Shown here one piece after another: positions 1 through 8,739 of a stretch of DNA of 41,922 bases. The notes under the pieces were generated by a model. It did not search any database. It was given only the letters and a program-made list of their open reading frames with translations, and had not been told where the DNA came from. A program made the position numbers and the translations under genes. The stretch is from Methylobacter sp. GTDB taxonomy: Bacteria; Pseudomonadota; Gammaproteobacteria; Methylococcales; Methylomonadaceae. Numbering within the stretch: the stretch's first letter is position 1; every line of letters starts with the position of its first letter. The DNA lies in contig JAUYMY010000084.1 of the NCBI GenBank assembly GCA_030699385.1, forward strand, positions 1 to 41,922, read 5' to 3'.

Positions 1-70
1 CACCCGGCCGCGAACAGCACATGACAGTTCGCGGCCGGGTGGCCGCTCCCACAACTTGTTGTGTATAACG
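1..70. repeat. REP-like palindromic repeat, copy A, truncated by the window edge
   Basis: Read on the minus strand this is GTGGGAGCGGCCACCCGGCC followed by GCGAAC, a short loop, and the complementary GTTCGCGGCCGGGTG. The left edge of the window cuts the second arm. The adjoining bases 59-70 (minus strand CGTTATACACAA) also occur beside copy B. The same element recurs at 8654-8731 and 41876-41922. It resembles the REP elements of Pseudomonas and its relatives in having a GTGGGAGCGG head. Confidence 0.85.
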
Positions 71-107
71 TTCTACATGATTAAAAACCATTAACAGGAG
101 TCTATTC

Positions 108-1514
108 ATGGGCTTAAAAACAAGAATGCAGGGTTTCAGCCTGAGCAAAGCAGTAGCGGATGGCGATGATTTTGCAGCTAAAACCATCACGCCGAGTGAA
201 CAACAGGCCGACGCCTTCGCGCCGCTGCTGCTTAAAATTTTATCTCAGGTAGAACTGGAATTTAAAGAAAACATCCATTCCAGGCTGCTTGATATTCTTG
301 ATTTGTCGCTGATCAGCGGCATAGAGGAAAAAGAAGCCAGAAAGCAGATTCGGGCGGTCGCGCAAAAATTAATCGATGAAGATTCCATTCCGTTAAACAC
401 CCAAACCCGGCATCAAATCATCAAGGAAATCGAGGATGATGTCCTCGGTCTAGGGCCGTTAGAAGCCTTGTTATACGACCCGACTATTGCCGATATTCTG
501 GTCAACGGCTACAAAAAAATCTATGTCGAACGTTTCGGCAAATTGGAGTTAACGCCGGTCAGGTTTAACGACGACAATCACCTGATGAAAATTATCGACC
601 GCATTGTGTCGAAAATCGGCCGCCGGATTGATGAATCGTCACCAATGGTCGATGCCCGATTACAGGACGGTTCACGGGTCAATGCCATTATCCCGCCGTT
701 GGCGCTGGACGGCCCATCCTTGTCGATAAGGCGCTTTGCCGTCGATAAAATGGCACTGGATGATTTGGTCGCCAAGGATGCACTCACCGATTACATGGCC
801 GATTTTCTCAAAAATGCGGCCAGGTCGAAGTTGAATATATTGATTTCAGGCGGTACGGGTTCCGGTAAAACCACGATGTTGAACGCCATTTCAAATTTCA
901 TCCCCAACAATGAACGCGTCATCACGCTGGAAGATTCGGCCGAACTGCAACTGCAGTTGCCGCATGTGTTACGCCTGGAAACCCGGCCGGCCAATGTGGA
1001 AGGCAAAGGCGAAATCACTCTGCGCGATTTGGTGCGCAACAGCCTGAGAATGCGGCCGGATCGCATCGTCATTGGCGAAGTCAGGAGCGGCGAGGCTTTC
1101 GACATGCTGCAGGCGATGAATACCGGCCACGAAGGCTCGTTAACCACCGTCCACGCCAACAATCCACGGGATGCACTGGCGCGTCTGGAAAATATGGTGT
1201 CGATGGCGGGACTGGAGATGCCGGTCAATGCGATCAGAAAACAGATCGTATCGGCCATCCACATCATCATCCAGCTGGGTCGGCTCGAAGACGGCAGCCG
1301 ACGGGTCATCAGCATCCAGGAAGTCGAAGGCATGGAAGGCGACGTGATTACCCTGTCCGAAATCTTTAAATACCAGCGGCGCGGCATCAATGAAAACGGC
1401 ATTGTCCAGGGTCAATACTGCTCAACCGGGCTCATTCCCAAATGCATGGCCACGTTCAAACAACGCGGCCTTGCCGCAGAGCTGGGCATTTTTACCCATC
1501 ACCTCAAGCAATAA
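108..1514 (+). CDS. cpaF: Tad pilus assembly ATPase CpaF/TadA
   Basis: This is the cytoplasmic hexameric ATPase that powers assembly of Flp/Tad pili. The 468-aa protein has the secretion-ATPase layout: a helical N-terminal part, the conserved GLGPLEALLYDPTIADILVN stretch near residues 115-133, a Walker A GGTGSGKTT at 248-256, and a Walker B-type DRIVIGEVRS at about 318-327, followed by the HEGSLTTVHAN box. The start is supported by AGGAG about 7 nt before the ATG. The gene leads into tadB after 12 nt and tadC after another 10 nt, so the three are almost certainly one operon. Upstream Tad genes (flp, rcpC, rcpA, tadZ) would lie off the left edge; only a REP-like repeat precedes the gene here. 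Confidence 0.95.
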   Translation: MGLKTRMQGFSLSKAVADGDDFAAKTITPSEQQADAFAPLLLKILSQVELEFKENIHSRLLDILDLSLISGIEEKEARKQIRAVAQKLIDEDSIPLNTQTRHQIIKEIEDDVLGLGPLEALLYDPTIADILVNGYKKIYVERFGKLELTPVRFNDDNHLMKIIDRIVSKIGRRIDESSPMVDARLQDGSRVNAIIPPLALDGPSLSIRRFAVDKMALDDLVAKDALTDYMADFLKNAARSKLNILISGGTGSGKTTMLNAISNFIPNNERVITLEDSAELQLQLPHVLRLETRPANVEGKGEITLRDLVRNSLRMRPDRIVIGEVRSGEAFDMLQAMNTGHEGSLTTVHANNPRDALARLENMVSMAGLEMPVNAIRKQIVSAIHIIIQLGRLEDGSRRVISIQEVEGMEGDVITLSEIFKYQRRGINENGIVQGQYCSTGLIPKCMATFKQRGLAAELGIFTHHLKQ

Positions 1515-1526
1515 CAGGAGCGCGCC

Positions 1527-2501
1527 ATGACCAGTGATATGACGCTATTATTTGTCGCTTTGGTTTTTTTAACGGTGTTTATGGCCTCGCAAATTCTGGT
1601 GTTGCCGACCTTAGGCACCCGCCAGGCAGACAGCCGCAAACTAAAACAGCGCTTGGACGATGTGATTCTGGCGCATGGCGATGCTGAAACCTCGATTATC
1701 AAAGCCAAATACCTTAAGCGCCTGGGGCCGATTGAACGCAGCCTTGAGCGCCTGCCCGGTATGCCGGGCTTAAAAACTTTATTGGAACAAGCCGGTAAGC
1801 CGCATATCGCCTACCGTTTTGCCCTGGCCACCTTGTTTTTTTCCGCCGTCAGCGCATTAATCGCCTGGCTCTACTTTCATCATCCTGTCATCAGCGCGGC
1901 TGCCTTCATTTTCACCGCCGCCTTACCGATTATTTGGCTGAAAAAACAAAGAACCAAGCGTCTGGACACCTTCGAAGAGCAACTGCCTGAAGCCTTGCAA
2001 ATGATGGGCAGGGCCTTGCGCACCGGCTATCCATTTGCCGAATGCATGAAAATCGTATCCACCGAAATGAACGAACCGATCAGCCAGGAATTCGGCATGA
2101 CTTACGAGGAAATCAATTACGGCCGCGATATTGAAGTGGCCTTTGCCTTGATGATAGAGCGCGTACCCAGCCTGAGTTTAATCGCCATGAGCACCGCGAT
2201 TATTATCCAGCGCGAAACCGGCGGCAATCTGGCCGAAGTGCTGTTAAAAATCAGCGCCGTACTCAGCGGACGCTTTAAATTGCAACGGCGCATCAAAACA
2301 CTGTCGGCAGACGGCATATTCTCGGCCTGGATATTATTGTTATTGCCGCTGGCATTATTTGCGCTGTTGAATATATTAGGCCCCGATTACTTTAAACCGG
2401 TTTATGAATCACCCTACAGAATGACTATTTTAGCTGTTTTTATGAGCCTCGAATTTGTCGCGGCCTTATGGATACGGCTGATTATTACTATTGATGCATG
2501 A
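1527..2501 (+). CDS. tadB: Tad pilus inner-membrane platform protein TadB
   Basis: This 324-aa membrane protein is one of the two GspF-like platform subunits of the Tad machine, expected to pair with TadC and be driven by CpaF. It starts with a hydrophobic segment (about residues 5-28) and has two central TM helices around 95-145. A T2SSF domain follows (about 150-290), with EEQLPEALQMMGRALRTGYP and the RETGGNLAEVL motif typical of the family, then two C-terminal TM segments. AGGAG precedes the ATG, and the gap to cpaF is 12 nt. The C-terminal end is separated from tadC by 10 nt. Confidence 0.93.
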   Translation: MTSDMTLLFVALVFLTVFMASQILVLPTLGTRQADSRKLKQRLDDVILAHGDAETSIIKAKYLKRLGPIERSLERLPGMPGLKTLLEQAGKPHIAYRFALATLFFSAVSALIAWLYFHHPVISAAAFIFTAALPIIWLKKQRTKRLDTFEEQLPEALQMMGRALRTGYPFAECMKIVSTEMNEPISQEFGMTYEEINYGRDIEVAFALMIERVPSLSLIAMSTAIIIQRETGGNLAEVLLKISAVLSGRFKLQRRIKTLSADGIFSAWILLLLPLALFALLNILGPDYFKPVYESPYRMTILAVFMSLEFVAALWIRLIITIDA

Positions 2502-2511
2502 GGTGAAGTAG

Positions 2512-3450
2512 ATGGATTTTTTAATGCAATTATTAACCGGACTCTTATCAACAAGCCAGTGGAGCCTTGTTTTAACCCTATCCGCCGCCGTGTTTATTTT
2601 TACCTTAGCGCTGTTATTATTGGCTGATGATTTATTTAATCCGGTGCGTTCCCGTTTTAAACGGGAAATATCTAGCGATGCTATTTCACTCATCGACCCC
2701 AATGGTTTGTCAGAAAAACTGCGTAAACATAACAGCCTATTTACGCCGTCCGATAAATCATTATTACAAAGAACCGCAACGCGCCTTCATTATGGCGGTT
2801 TTCATGGCCGGAACAGTTTGTTGCATTATTACGCAACACGTATGTTATTAATGGTTTCATTGCCTTTATTGGCATTAATGGCAACCTCCTTTATTCCCGG
2901 CATAAAAAGCATGGTTATCGTTCAAGCGCTATTAGTGTCTATTGCCATAGGTTATATGGCGCCTAGTTTTATCTTGGATAAATTAATTTCCACCCGGCAA
3001 AAAACTATTCGCAGGGCTTTTCCTGATGCGCTTGATTTATTGGTGGTTTGTTCGGAAGCGGGTTTAAGCCTGGATGCGGCGATACAAAAAGTAACCTCAG
3101 AGCTCAGTATCAGCCAACCCATATTGGCCGATGAGCTGGATATTGTAATTGCCGAAACCCGAGCCGGTATTGACCGGCATAAAGCATTACAAAAACTGGT
3201 TGAAAGGACTGGCGTGGACGATATTAAAGGCTTGGTTGCCGCGCTGTCGCAAAGTATGCGTTTTGGCACCAGCATCGTCGAGACACTCAAAGTCTATTCT
3301 GAAGAACTCAGGGATAAAAGGACACAAGCCGCCGAAGCGGTGGCGGCAAAAATCGGCACAAAACTTATTTTTCCCTTGGCGATGTGTTTGTTACCGGCAT
3401 TTTTAATCGTGGTTATGGCGCCGGCAATTATCATATTTAAAAATATGTGA
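2512..3450 (+). CDS. tadC: Tad pilus inner-membrane platform protein TadC
   Basis: This is the second GspF-like platform subunit, 312 aa. It has an N-terminal TM segment at about residues 15-38 and TM helices near 108-160. The T2SSF domain starts at FPDALDLLVVCSEAGLSLD (about 170) and carries the AETRAGIDRHKAL and LVAALSQSMRFGTSI boxes. A last TM segment lies near the C-terminus (FPLAMCLLPAFLIVVMAPAI). Spacing to tadB is 10 nt with GAGGTGAAG before the ATG. The coding sequence is more AT-rich at its 5' end than cpaF. The next Tad gene, tadD, follows only after a 250-nt gap. Confidence 0.92.
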   Translation: MDFLMQLLTGLLSTSQWSLVLTLSAAVFIFTLALLLLADDLFNPVRSRFKREISSDAISLIDPNGLSEKLRKHNSLFTPSDKSLLQRTATRLHYGGFHGRNSLLHYYATRMLLMVSLPLLALMATSFIPGIKSMVIVQALLVSIAIGYMAPSFILDKLISTRQKTIRRAFPDALDLLVVCSEAGLSLDAAIQKVTSELSISQPILADELDIVIAETRAGIDRHKALQKLVERTGVDDIKGLVAALSQSMRFGTSIVETLKVYSEELRDKRTQAAEAVAAKIGTKLIFPLAMCLLPAFLIVVMAPAIIIFKNM

Positions 3451-3700
3451 GAAATGTAATTTCTAATAAAAAGTGCCCCTGATAATCGAAAGCTGCAGAA
3501 AAACAGAGTCCACAAAAATCAGGAAAGCCACGAAAAAAAGCAGCAAAAATAATAGTTTTGCTTATTTTCATATTGCCTGGAGATGCCTACTTTTGGCTTT
3601 TCGTGGACAATTATTTGGGGCTGTTTTTTTTCAGAAAATCACCTAAGGTGGAAATGTGAGACAAGGCCGCTAAAAAATTAATAACGTGAGAGTAATAACA
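3451..3700. other. Intergenic gap between tadC and tadD with a CCACGAAAA inverted repeat
   Basis: No coding frame is convincing here. The stretch contains CCACGAAAA at 3528-3536 and its complement TTTTCGTGG at 3598-3606, forming loose arms of the CACGAA-type repeat seen elsewhere in the window. The gap suggests that tadD may have its own promoter, but I see no clear one. Confidence 0.5.
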
Positions 3701-4612
3701 ATGAAAACACTAATAAAACTAACCAGAGCCATATGTTTGGCTATTTCAAGTCTTATATTATTGACTGCGTGTAATCCCGGCAATATTAAAGAATCAGAAA
3801 ACACAAGCACTGAAGAAACCGAAGATATTTTACAAAGCACCGGTTTGAATGCGGACTCGGTGGAGGAGGCATTAGCAAAAGCAGAAAAAGCGCTACAAAA
3901 CGGCAAAATAGAGTTGGCACAACTCTATTACATAAAAGCCCACAACCTGGAGCCTAATAATACTCAAGTATTACAAAAAATGGCTGATTTATATATTAAT
4001 ATCAATAAATATGATTTAGCAGAAGTCAGTTTTGATTTAATCTTAAAACAGCAGCCGGATAATTTAAAAACCTTGGAACAATACGGGCTGTTATTAATCA
4101 ATATGAGAAACTACCCGAAAGCGGAAGAGTATCTTAATAAAGTTATTACTAAGCAGAAAAATTGGCGCGCTTATAATGGCTTGGGCATTATTGCCAATTT
4201 ACAGGGCAATGCCTTGAAGGCGGAAGCTTTATTTAAAAAAGCCAATAGCCTGTTGCCGAATTCTCCTGACTTGCTTAATAATATTGGCTTTGCGCTCTAT
4301 TCCGCTAATAAACTCGATGAAGCGGCGAGTTATTATCTTAAAGCTTTGCAAATTAATCCGGGGTTTAAAAAAGCAATCTATAACTACGGTTTAGTGCAGG
4401 CGCGTTTAAGTCGTTATGATCAAGCTTATAGCGCTTTTACTAAAATAGCATCACCGGCCGAAGCCAATAATAATATCGGCTATATTGCCATGATGAACGG
4501 CGATTACACCGAGGCGAATAATTATCTGCAAGAAGCGATACAATCGGCGCCTGAATTTTACAAAAAAGCCAACGACAATTTAATGCGTCTGGATGTACTG
4601 CAAAAACAGTAA
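3701..4612 (+). CDS. tadD: TadD-like TPR lipoprotein of the Tad locus
   Basis: This is a tetratricopeptide-repeat lipoprotein, likely the TadD/pilotin-type factor of the pilus machine acting at the outer membrane. I start it at the ATG at 3701, which has GAGAG about 7 nt upstream; a GTG 15 nt earlier has no ribosome site. The N-terminus is a lipoprotein signal (MKTLIKL..., hydrophobic core, lipobox LTAC, Cys at about residue 24). After an acidic linker, several TPR units run from about residue 50 to 290 (e.g. AQLYYIKAHNLEPNN, AASYYLKALQINPGFKKA). It is convergent with the sensor kinase gene downstream, with only 18 nt between stop codons. Confidence 0.85.
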   Translation: MKTLIKLTRAICLAISSLILLTACNPGNIKESENTSTEETEDILQSTGLNADSVEEALAKAEKALQNGKIELAQLYYIKAHNLEPNNTQVLQKMADLYININKYDLAEVSFDLILKQQPDNLKTLEQYGLLLINMRNYPKAEEYLNKVITKQKNWRAYNGLGIIANLQGNALKAEALFKKANSLLPNSPDLLNNIGFALYSANKLDEAASYYLKALQINPGFKKAIYNYGLVQARLSRYDQAYSAFTKIASPAEANNNIGYIAMMNGDYTEANNYLQEAIQSAPEFYKKANDNLMRLDVLQKQ

Positions 4613-4630
4613 GTCTGATTACTCCAAAAA

Positions 4631-7393
4631 TCATTTAAGCAATGTATCCAGTAAGGCTAATAACTTGGGAATATCCAGCGGCTTGGTTAAATAATCGGTA
4701 AATCCGGCAGCTAGGCCTTTTTTTATATCCCGCTCCATCGCGTTAGCCGAAATGGCAATCACCGGAATATCACAGGTGATAGGGTCCTCATGTAAATGGC
4801 GCAACACGTCAAAGCCGTTCATGCCCGGCAGGTTGATGTCGAGCATAATAAGATCGGGATGGTGCGCGATTGCCAGTTTTAACCCTTCCTCGCCGGTACG
4901 GGCATCAAGCAACGCCAACTGGGTATGAGTGGAAATTATTTTTTGCACTAGGCGCAAATTGGCCGGATTGTCTTCGATATAAAGCAATGTCCTCGCGGTC
5001 GCATAAGTGCTCTGCGCGACCGTATCACTATCAGCATCTGCCGGCGGATACTCTTCCGCTTCGGCCGCATTCAGTTCAATCCAAAACGTGCTGCCGGTAC
5101 CGACTATGCTTTCGACGCCAATACTGCCACCCATTGCTTCAATTAAGCGCTTGGATAACGCCAAACCGATTCCGGTTCCTTCTATACCGTCATAAGCCGA
5201 TTCTATGCGCTCAAAAGGCTTGAACAGACGCGGCAAGGCCTCGGCGGCAATACCACGACCGCTGTCGTGTAGCGCAATCCTGACTTTACCTGCTCCGACC
5301 ACCCGACAGCTAATCAGCACACGGCCTTTGTTGCAGTTATATTTGATGGCATTAGACAACAAATTAAGCAGAATTTGGCGCAGGCGTAACCGGTCGGCTT
5401 GCACGGTGCTGACACCGTCTTTGTCCAGCGTCAATTCAATGCCGCGCTCAAGCGTCAACGGCTGCAGCAGCCCCATGCACTCGGTAATCAGCAACGGCAC
5501 TTCAACCGGTTCCATCGACAACGCGAGGCGACCGGTTTCGATGCGCGCCAAATCCAATATCTCGTTAATCAATTCCAGCAAATGCCGCCCGGCATGGCGG
5601 ATCTCGCGGACGTTATCGGCCTGATCTAGCGTCAGCGGGGTTTCGTCATCGGTCTCCAGCAATTGTGCAAAGCCCATGATGGCGTTCATCGGAGTGCGCA
5701 GTTCGTGACTCATCCGCGACAAAAATTCGGATTTGGCACTATTAGCCCTATCCGCCTCTTCCTTCGCCTGAAATAATAGCTCGGTGCGTTGCTGTACGCG
5801 CTCTTCAAGCTCATCATTTAGCTGTTTCAGCGCCATTTCGGTTTGCTTCAGTACGGTCACATCCTGCACCGTGCCTACCGAGCGAATGGGCTCACCCGCT
5901 GCATTAAAATACGATACGCCGCGTTCAGTCACATATTTAATGCGGCCGTCCGGCATTAACAATCTATGGGTAATCTCGTAAGCTTGCTGCGTCTGCAAAG
6001 ATCGCCGGTAGGCATCATTAACCGCATCACGGTCATCAGGGTGTATCGCCTTGAGAAAAGCCTCGTAGGATGCGCCAAACTGCTCTTTGTCAAGTTCAAA
6101 CAAATGGTAGATTTCATCCGTCCAAATCAGTACGCCGTTAATCAAATCCAGCTCCCAACTGCCAACCTGGGCGATATACTGCGCATCATTGAGCTGTTTC
6201 ATCGCCAGACTGATCTCGGCGGTACGCTGTTCAACTTGGCGCTCAAGATTTTGATACTGAAACTGTAACTGCTCGGTCATCGTATTAAAAGCAACCGCCA
6301 ATTGTTGGAACTCACTGCATCCGGCCAACGGCGCACGACGATTCAACTCGCCTGCGGCAATCTGCCGGGTCGCCGCCATCAACTGCCGGATAGGCGATAC
6401 CAGCGCACGACCCATCAACAATGCCGCGATACCGGCAAGCAGCAGCAACATAATCAGTGTCACCCAGGTGATTTTTTGCAGTTGATAAAGAGGTGCGAGC
6501 GCTTCAGCACTATCTATTTTGACCACCATTCCCCAACGTAAAGCCGGCAAATAGCGCCAGGCACCGATGACCTCTTGCCCGACATAATCATGGGTCATAC
6601 CTTTGCCGTGCCCGCCAAGTAGAGCCGACAACATCGGCTTGGCCACCTTATCGCCCAGTGGCACACGATAATGGAAAGCCGCCTCCGGGATACGCCGCAA
6701 AGGGCCGACATAAAGCACTTCATTGCCGTCAATTTGTGCCAACACGGTTTCGCCGGTACTGCCCAAACCGGTGGTGTCGCTGGTCACGGCAGCCAGCCTG
6801 TCCAAATCCATCTGCAGCGCCAACGAGCCGATAACCTTGCCGTCCTTAAACATCGGCGCCACCACGAAAATAGCAGGCTTTCCGGCGGATGGCGCATAAG
6901 CTTGCGCCTGGGTAATTTGCGTATCGAGCAGGGCAATAGATTCCCGATATGCCTTGGCCAAAACAGTGTCTCGATAAGGGCCGGTATTCAGGTTAGTGCC
7001 TAAATCCGCTTCGTGCAGAATGGAAAACACCACATTGCCATCAGCGTCGATCAACAATAAATCGTAGTAGCCTACGGTCTCAAGCAAGGCATGGAAATAA
7101 TCGCGATAATCTTGTCTTTGGGCTGGGTCAGCTTGCTTATTGGCGTGTGCCTGCAAGACGTTGATCGCGACAAGTGATTTTGCCAACAAGCGACCATCCA
7201 TCAGGCGTTCGTTAACGTAGGTATTGATTTGATCCGCCCTTTTATCGGCGAAAGAGGACAGGTTTTCGAGCTCTAACTGCTGCAGCGTATTTTCAAAAGC
7301 CTGTAAATAAAGCCAGGAAAGGCCAGCCAACGGCAACGGCGACAGCAACAAAAAGCCCAGCATCAGGCGCGGTATGATTTTGCTTAAATTCAT
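4631..7393 (-). CDS. Hybrid sensor histidine kinase (Cache-HAMP-PAS-HisKA-HATPase-REC)
   Basis: This is a 920-aa membrane hybrid histidine kinase. Two TM segments (about residues 9-31 and 308-328) bracket a 270-residue periplasmic region of double-Cache type. Then come HAMP (330-380), a PAS with a PAC tail (405-515), HisKA with FLSRMSHELRTPMN (His near 565), HATPase_c with N box LLSNAIKYN and G box GTGIGLALSKRLIE, and a C-terminal receiver (LYIEDNPANLRLV; DLIMLDINLPGMNGF; TKP). I chose the ATG at 7393 because it overlaps the stop of the binding-protein gene as ATGA and has GGAAAGGGGG before it; an ATG at 7423 is possible. There is no DNA-binding output, so the signal must pass on by phosphorelay. 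Its HisKA-REC half closely resembles that of the kinase at 8740-12561. Confidence 0.9.
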   Translation of the reverse strand: MNLSKIIPRLMLGFLLLSPLPLAGLSWLYLQAFENTLQQLELENLSSFADKRADQINTYVNERLMDGRLLAKSLVAINVLQAHANKQADPAQRQDYRDYFHALLETVGYYDLLLIDADGNVVFSILHEADLGTNLNTGPYRDTVLAKAYRESIALLDTQITQAQAYAPSAGKPAIFVVAPMFKDGKVIGSLALQMDLDRLAAVTSDTTGLGSTGETVLAQIDGNEVLYVGPLRRIPEAAFHYRVPLGDKVAKPMLSALLGGHGKGMTHDYVGQEVIGAWRYLPALRWGMVVKIDSAEALAPLYQLQKITWVTLIMLLLLAGIAALLMGRALVSPIRQLMAATRQIAAGELNRRAPLAGCSEFQQLAVAFNTMTEQLQFQYQNLERQVEQRTAEISLAMKQLNDAQYIAQVGSWELDLINGVLIWTDEIYHLFELDKEQFGASYEAFLKAIHPDDRDAVNDAYRRSLQTQQAYEITHRLLMPDGRIKYVTERGVSYFNAAGEPIRSVGTVQDVTVLKQTEMALKQLNDELEERVQQRTELLFQAKEEADRANSAKSEFLSRMSHELRTPMNAIMGFAQLLETDDETPLTLDQADNVREIRHAGRHLLELINEILDLARIETGRLALSMEPVEVPLLITECMGLLQPLTLERGIELTLDKDGVSTVQADRLRLRQILLNLLSNAIKYNCNKGRVLISCRVVGAGKVRIALHDSGRGIAAEALPRLFKPFERIESAYDGIEGTGIGLALSKRLIEAMGGSIGVESIVGTGSTFWIELNAAEAEEYPPADADSDTVAQSTYATARTLLYIEDNPANLRLVQKIISTHTQLALLDARTGEEGLKLAIAHHPDLIMLDINLPGMNGFDVLRHLHEDPITCDIPVIAISANAMERDIKKGLAAGFTDYLTKPLDIPKLLALLDTLLK

Positions 7394-8613
7394 GGCTGCC
7401 CCCTTTCCAGTAGCGTTTGCCATGCCCCTCGATTGCGGTAAGTCGGCCAGGGCTGTGGCCGTAGCGCTGAATTGGAGGCAAACACCTGCTTAAATTGTCC
7501 ATCAGGGCGCACCTTGCCCACCCGCATCATTTTCCATAAATGCCGGGTGTCGGGATCAACAGACGCTATGCCGGAAGGACTTTTGATGCTCTGCCGCAAC
7601 AGTGTTGAATTGACCCGGCCCGGTTCAGTCGAGTTGGCATCCTGAACCGCCTGCGCCCACAATTTCACCCCCACATAGGCGGCTTCTACCGGATCACTGA
7701 TGACCCGGTCAGTACCAAAGCGAGTCTGATAAGCCGCGACAAAACGCTGATTCTCTTCACCCGGCAACGATTGAAAATAACTCCAGACTCCGTAATGCCG
7801 GGTCAGTTGCCCGCCTTTCCAGGCCGACATGCCGTTTTCTTCAACACTGAAAGACACTAGCGGCTGATCGTTCAATCCAGCCTTGATCAATGCGAAAAAA
7901 AACGCGGCATTACTGTCACCGTTAAGCGTATTGAGTACCACGTCGGGCTTTTTTTGGATAATGTCTTCAATAACGGCTTGCATATCGCTACTGCCCAAAG
8001 GCAAATAACGCTCGCCGACAATTTCGCCCCCGGACGCGTTCAGCAAATCGGCTATGATGAGGTTGGCGGTGCGCGGAAACACATAATCCGAGCCGAGCAG
8101 ATAAACCCGCCGCCCGAATGTCTGCATCGCCCAACGAGCCCCCGGCACGACCTGTTGATTAGGGGCAGAGCCGGTGTATAAAATATGAGGCGATTGCTCC
8201 ATGCCTTCATACTGCACCGGGTAAAACAACAGGTGCCGGTGTTTTTCGACCACGGGTTTCACCTTCTTGCGGCAGTCTGATGTCCAACAACCAAACAGAG
8301 CGCTAACCCGTTCTTGTTCAATCAGCCGTTCAGCTTCCTTAGCAAACACGGTCGAATCTGACTGGCCATCGGCTACGACTATTTCCACGCGTTGGCCCAG
8401 CAAACCGCCCTGACTATTGATTTCTTCAACCGCCAAATGAACCGCATCCACCAGCGGTTTTTCACTGACCGCCATGGTGCCGGTCAGCGAATGTAATACG
8501 CCGATTTTAATGGGCGGCACGGGAATGGCGTAATACCGGCAGAACATAAACACAGCTATCAGTACAACGCCCATTAACGCCAGTGCGGTGATCAGTTTAA
8601 AATTTTTCTTCAC
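7390..8613 (-). CDS. Urea/amide-type periplasmic substrate-binding protein, partner of the adjacent kinase
   Basis: This 407-aa protein is of the branched-chain amino acid/urea/amide binding family (UrtA/AmiC/FmdD type). After an uncleaved-looking N-terminal hydrophobic anchor (residues 8-25) it has IKIGVLHSLTGTMAVSEKP, AVEEINSQGG, GCWTSDCRK and FYPVQYEGMEQSP, all typical of this family. No permease or ATPase genes accompany it. Instead it overlaps the kinase gene by ATGA, so I infer that it delivers ligand information to the kinase's periplasmic domain rather than feeding a transporter. The start is GTG with AAAGG upstream. The ligand could be urea, a short amide or something related; the sequence does not settle it. 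Confidence 0.85.
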   Translation of the reverse strand: MKKNFKLITALALMGVVLIAVFMFCRYYAIPVPPIKIGVLHSLTGTMAVSEKPLVDAVHLAVEEINSQGGLLGQRVEIVVADGQSDSTVFAKEAERLIEQERVSALFGCWTSDCRKKVKPVVEKHRHLLFYPVQYEGMEQSPHILYTGSAPNQQVVPGARWAMQTFGRRVYLLGSDYVFPRTANLIIADLLNASGGEIVGERYLPLGSSDMQAVIEDIIQKKPDVVLNTLNGDSNAAFFFALIKAGLNDQPLVSFSVEENGMSAWKGGQLTRHYGVWSYFQSLPGEENQRFVAAYQTRFGTDRVISDPVEAAYVGVKLWAQAVQDANSTEPGRVNSTLLRQSIKSPSGIASVDPDTRHLWKMMRVGKVRPDGQFKQVFASNSALRPQPWPTYRNRGAWQTLLERGQP

Positions 8614-8653
8614 CTATTACGCCTTTTTCAATTGTTTGATACTGAGTGTTCAT

Positions 8654-8731
8654 CGTTATACACAAATTGTGGGAGCGGCCACCGGGCCGCGAACGATCGT
8701 GTGCTGTTCGCGGCCCAGTGGCCGCTCCCAC
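8654..8731. repeat. REP-like palindromic repeat, copy B (complete)
   Basis: This is the only complete copy. GTGGGAGCGGCCACCGGGCC GCGAAC (8669-8694) is followed by a short loop and GTTCGCGGCCCAGTGGCCGC TCCCAC (to 8731), giving a long imperfect hairpin. The 12 bases CGTTATACACAA at 8654-8665 are shared with copy A. It lies between two same-strand kinase genes and could act as an attenuating or 3'-stabilising structure. Confidence 0.85.
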
Positions 8732-8739
8732 AGCTATGC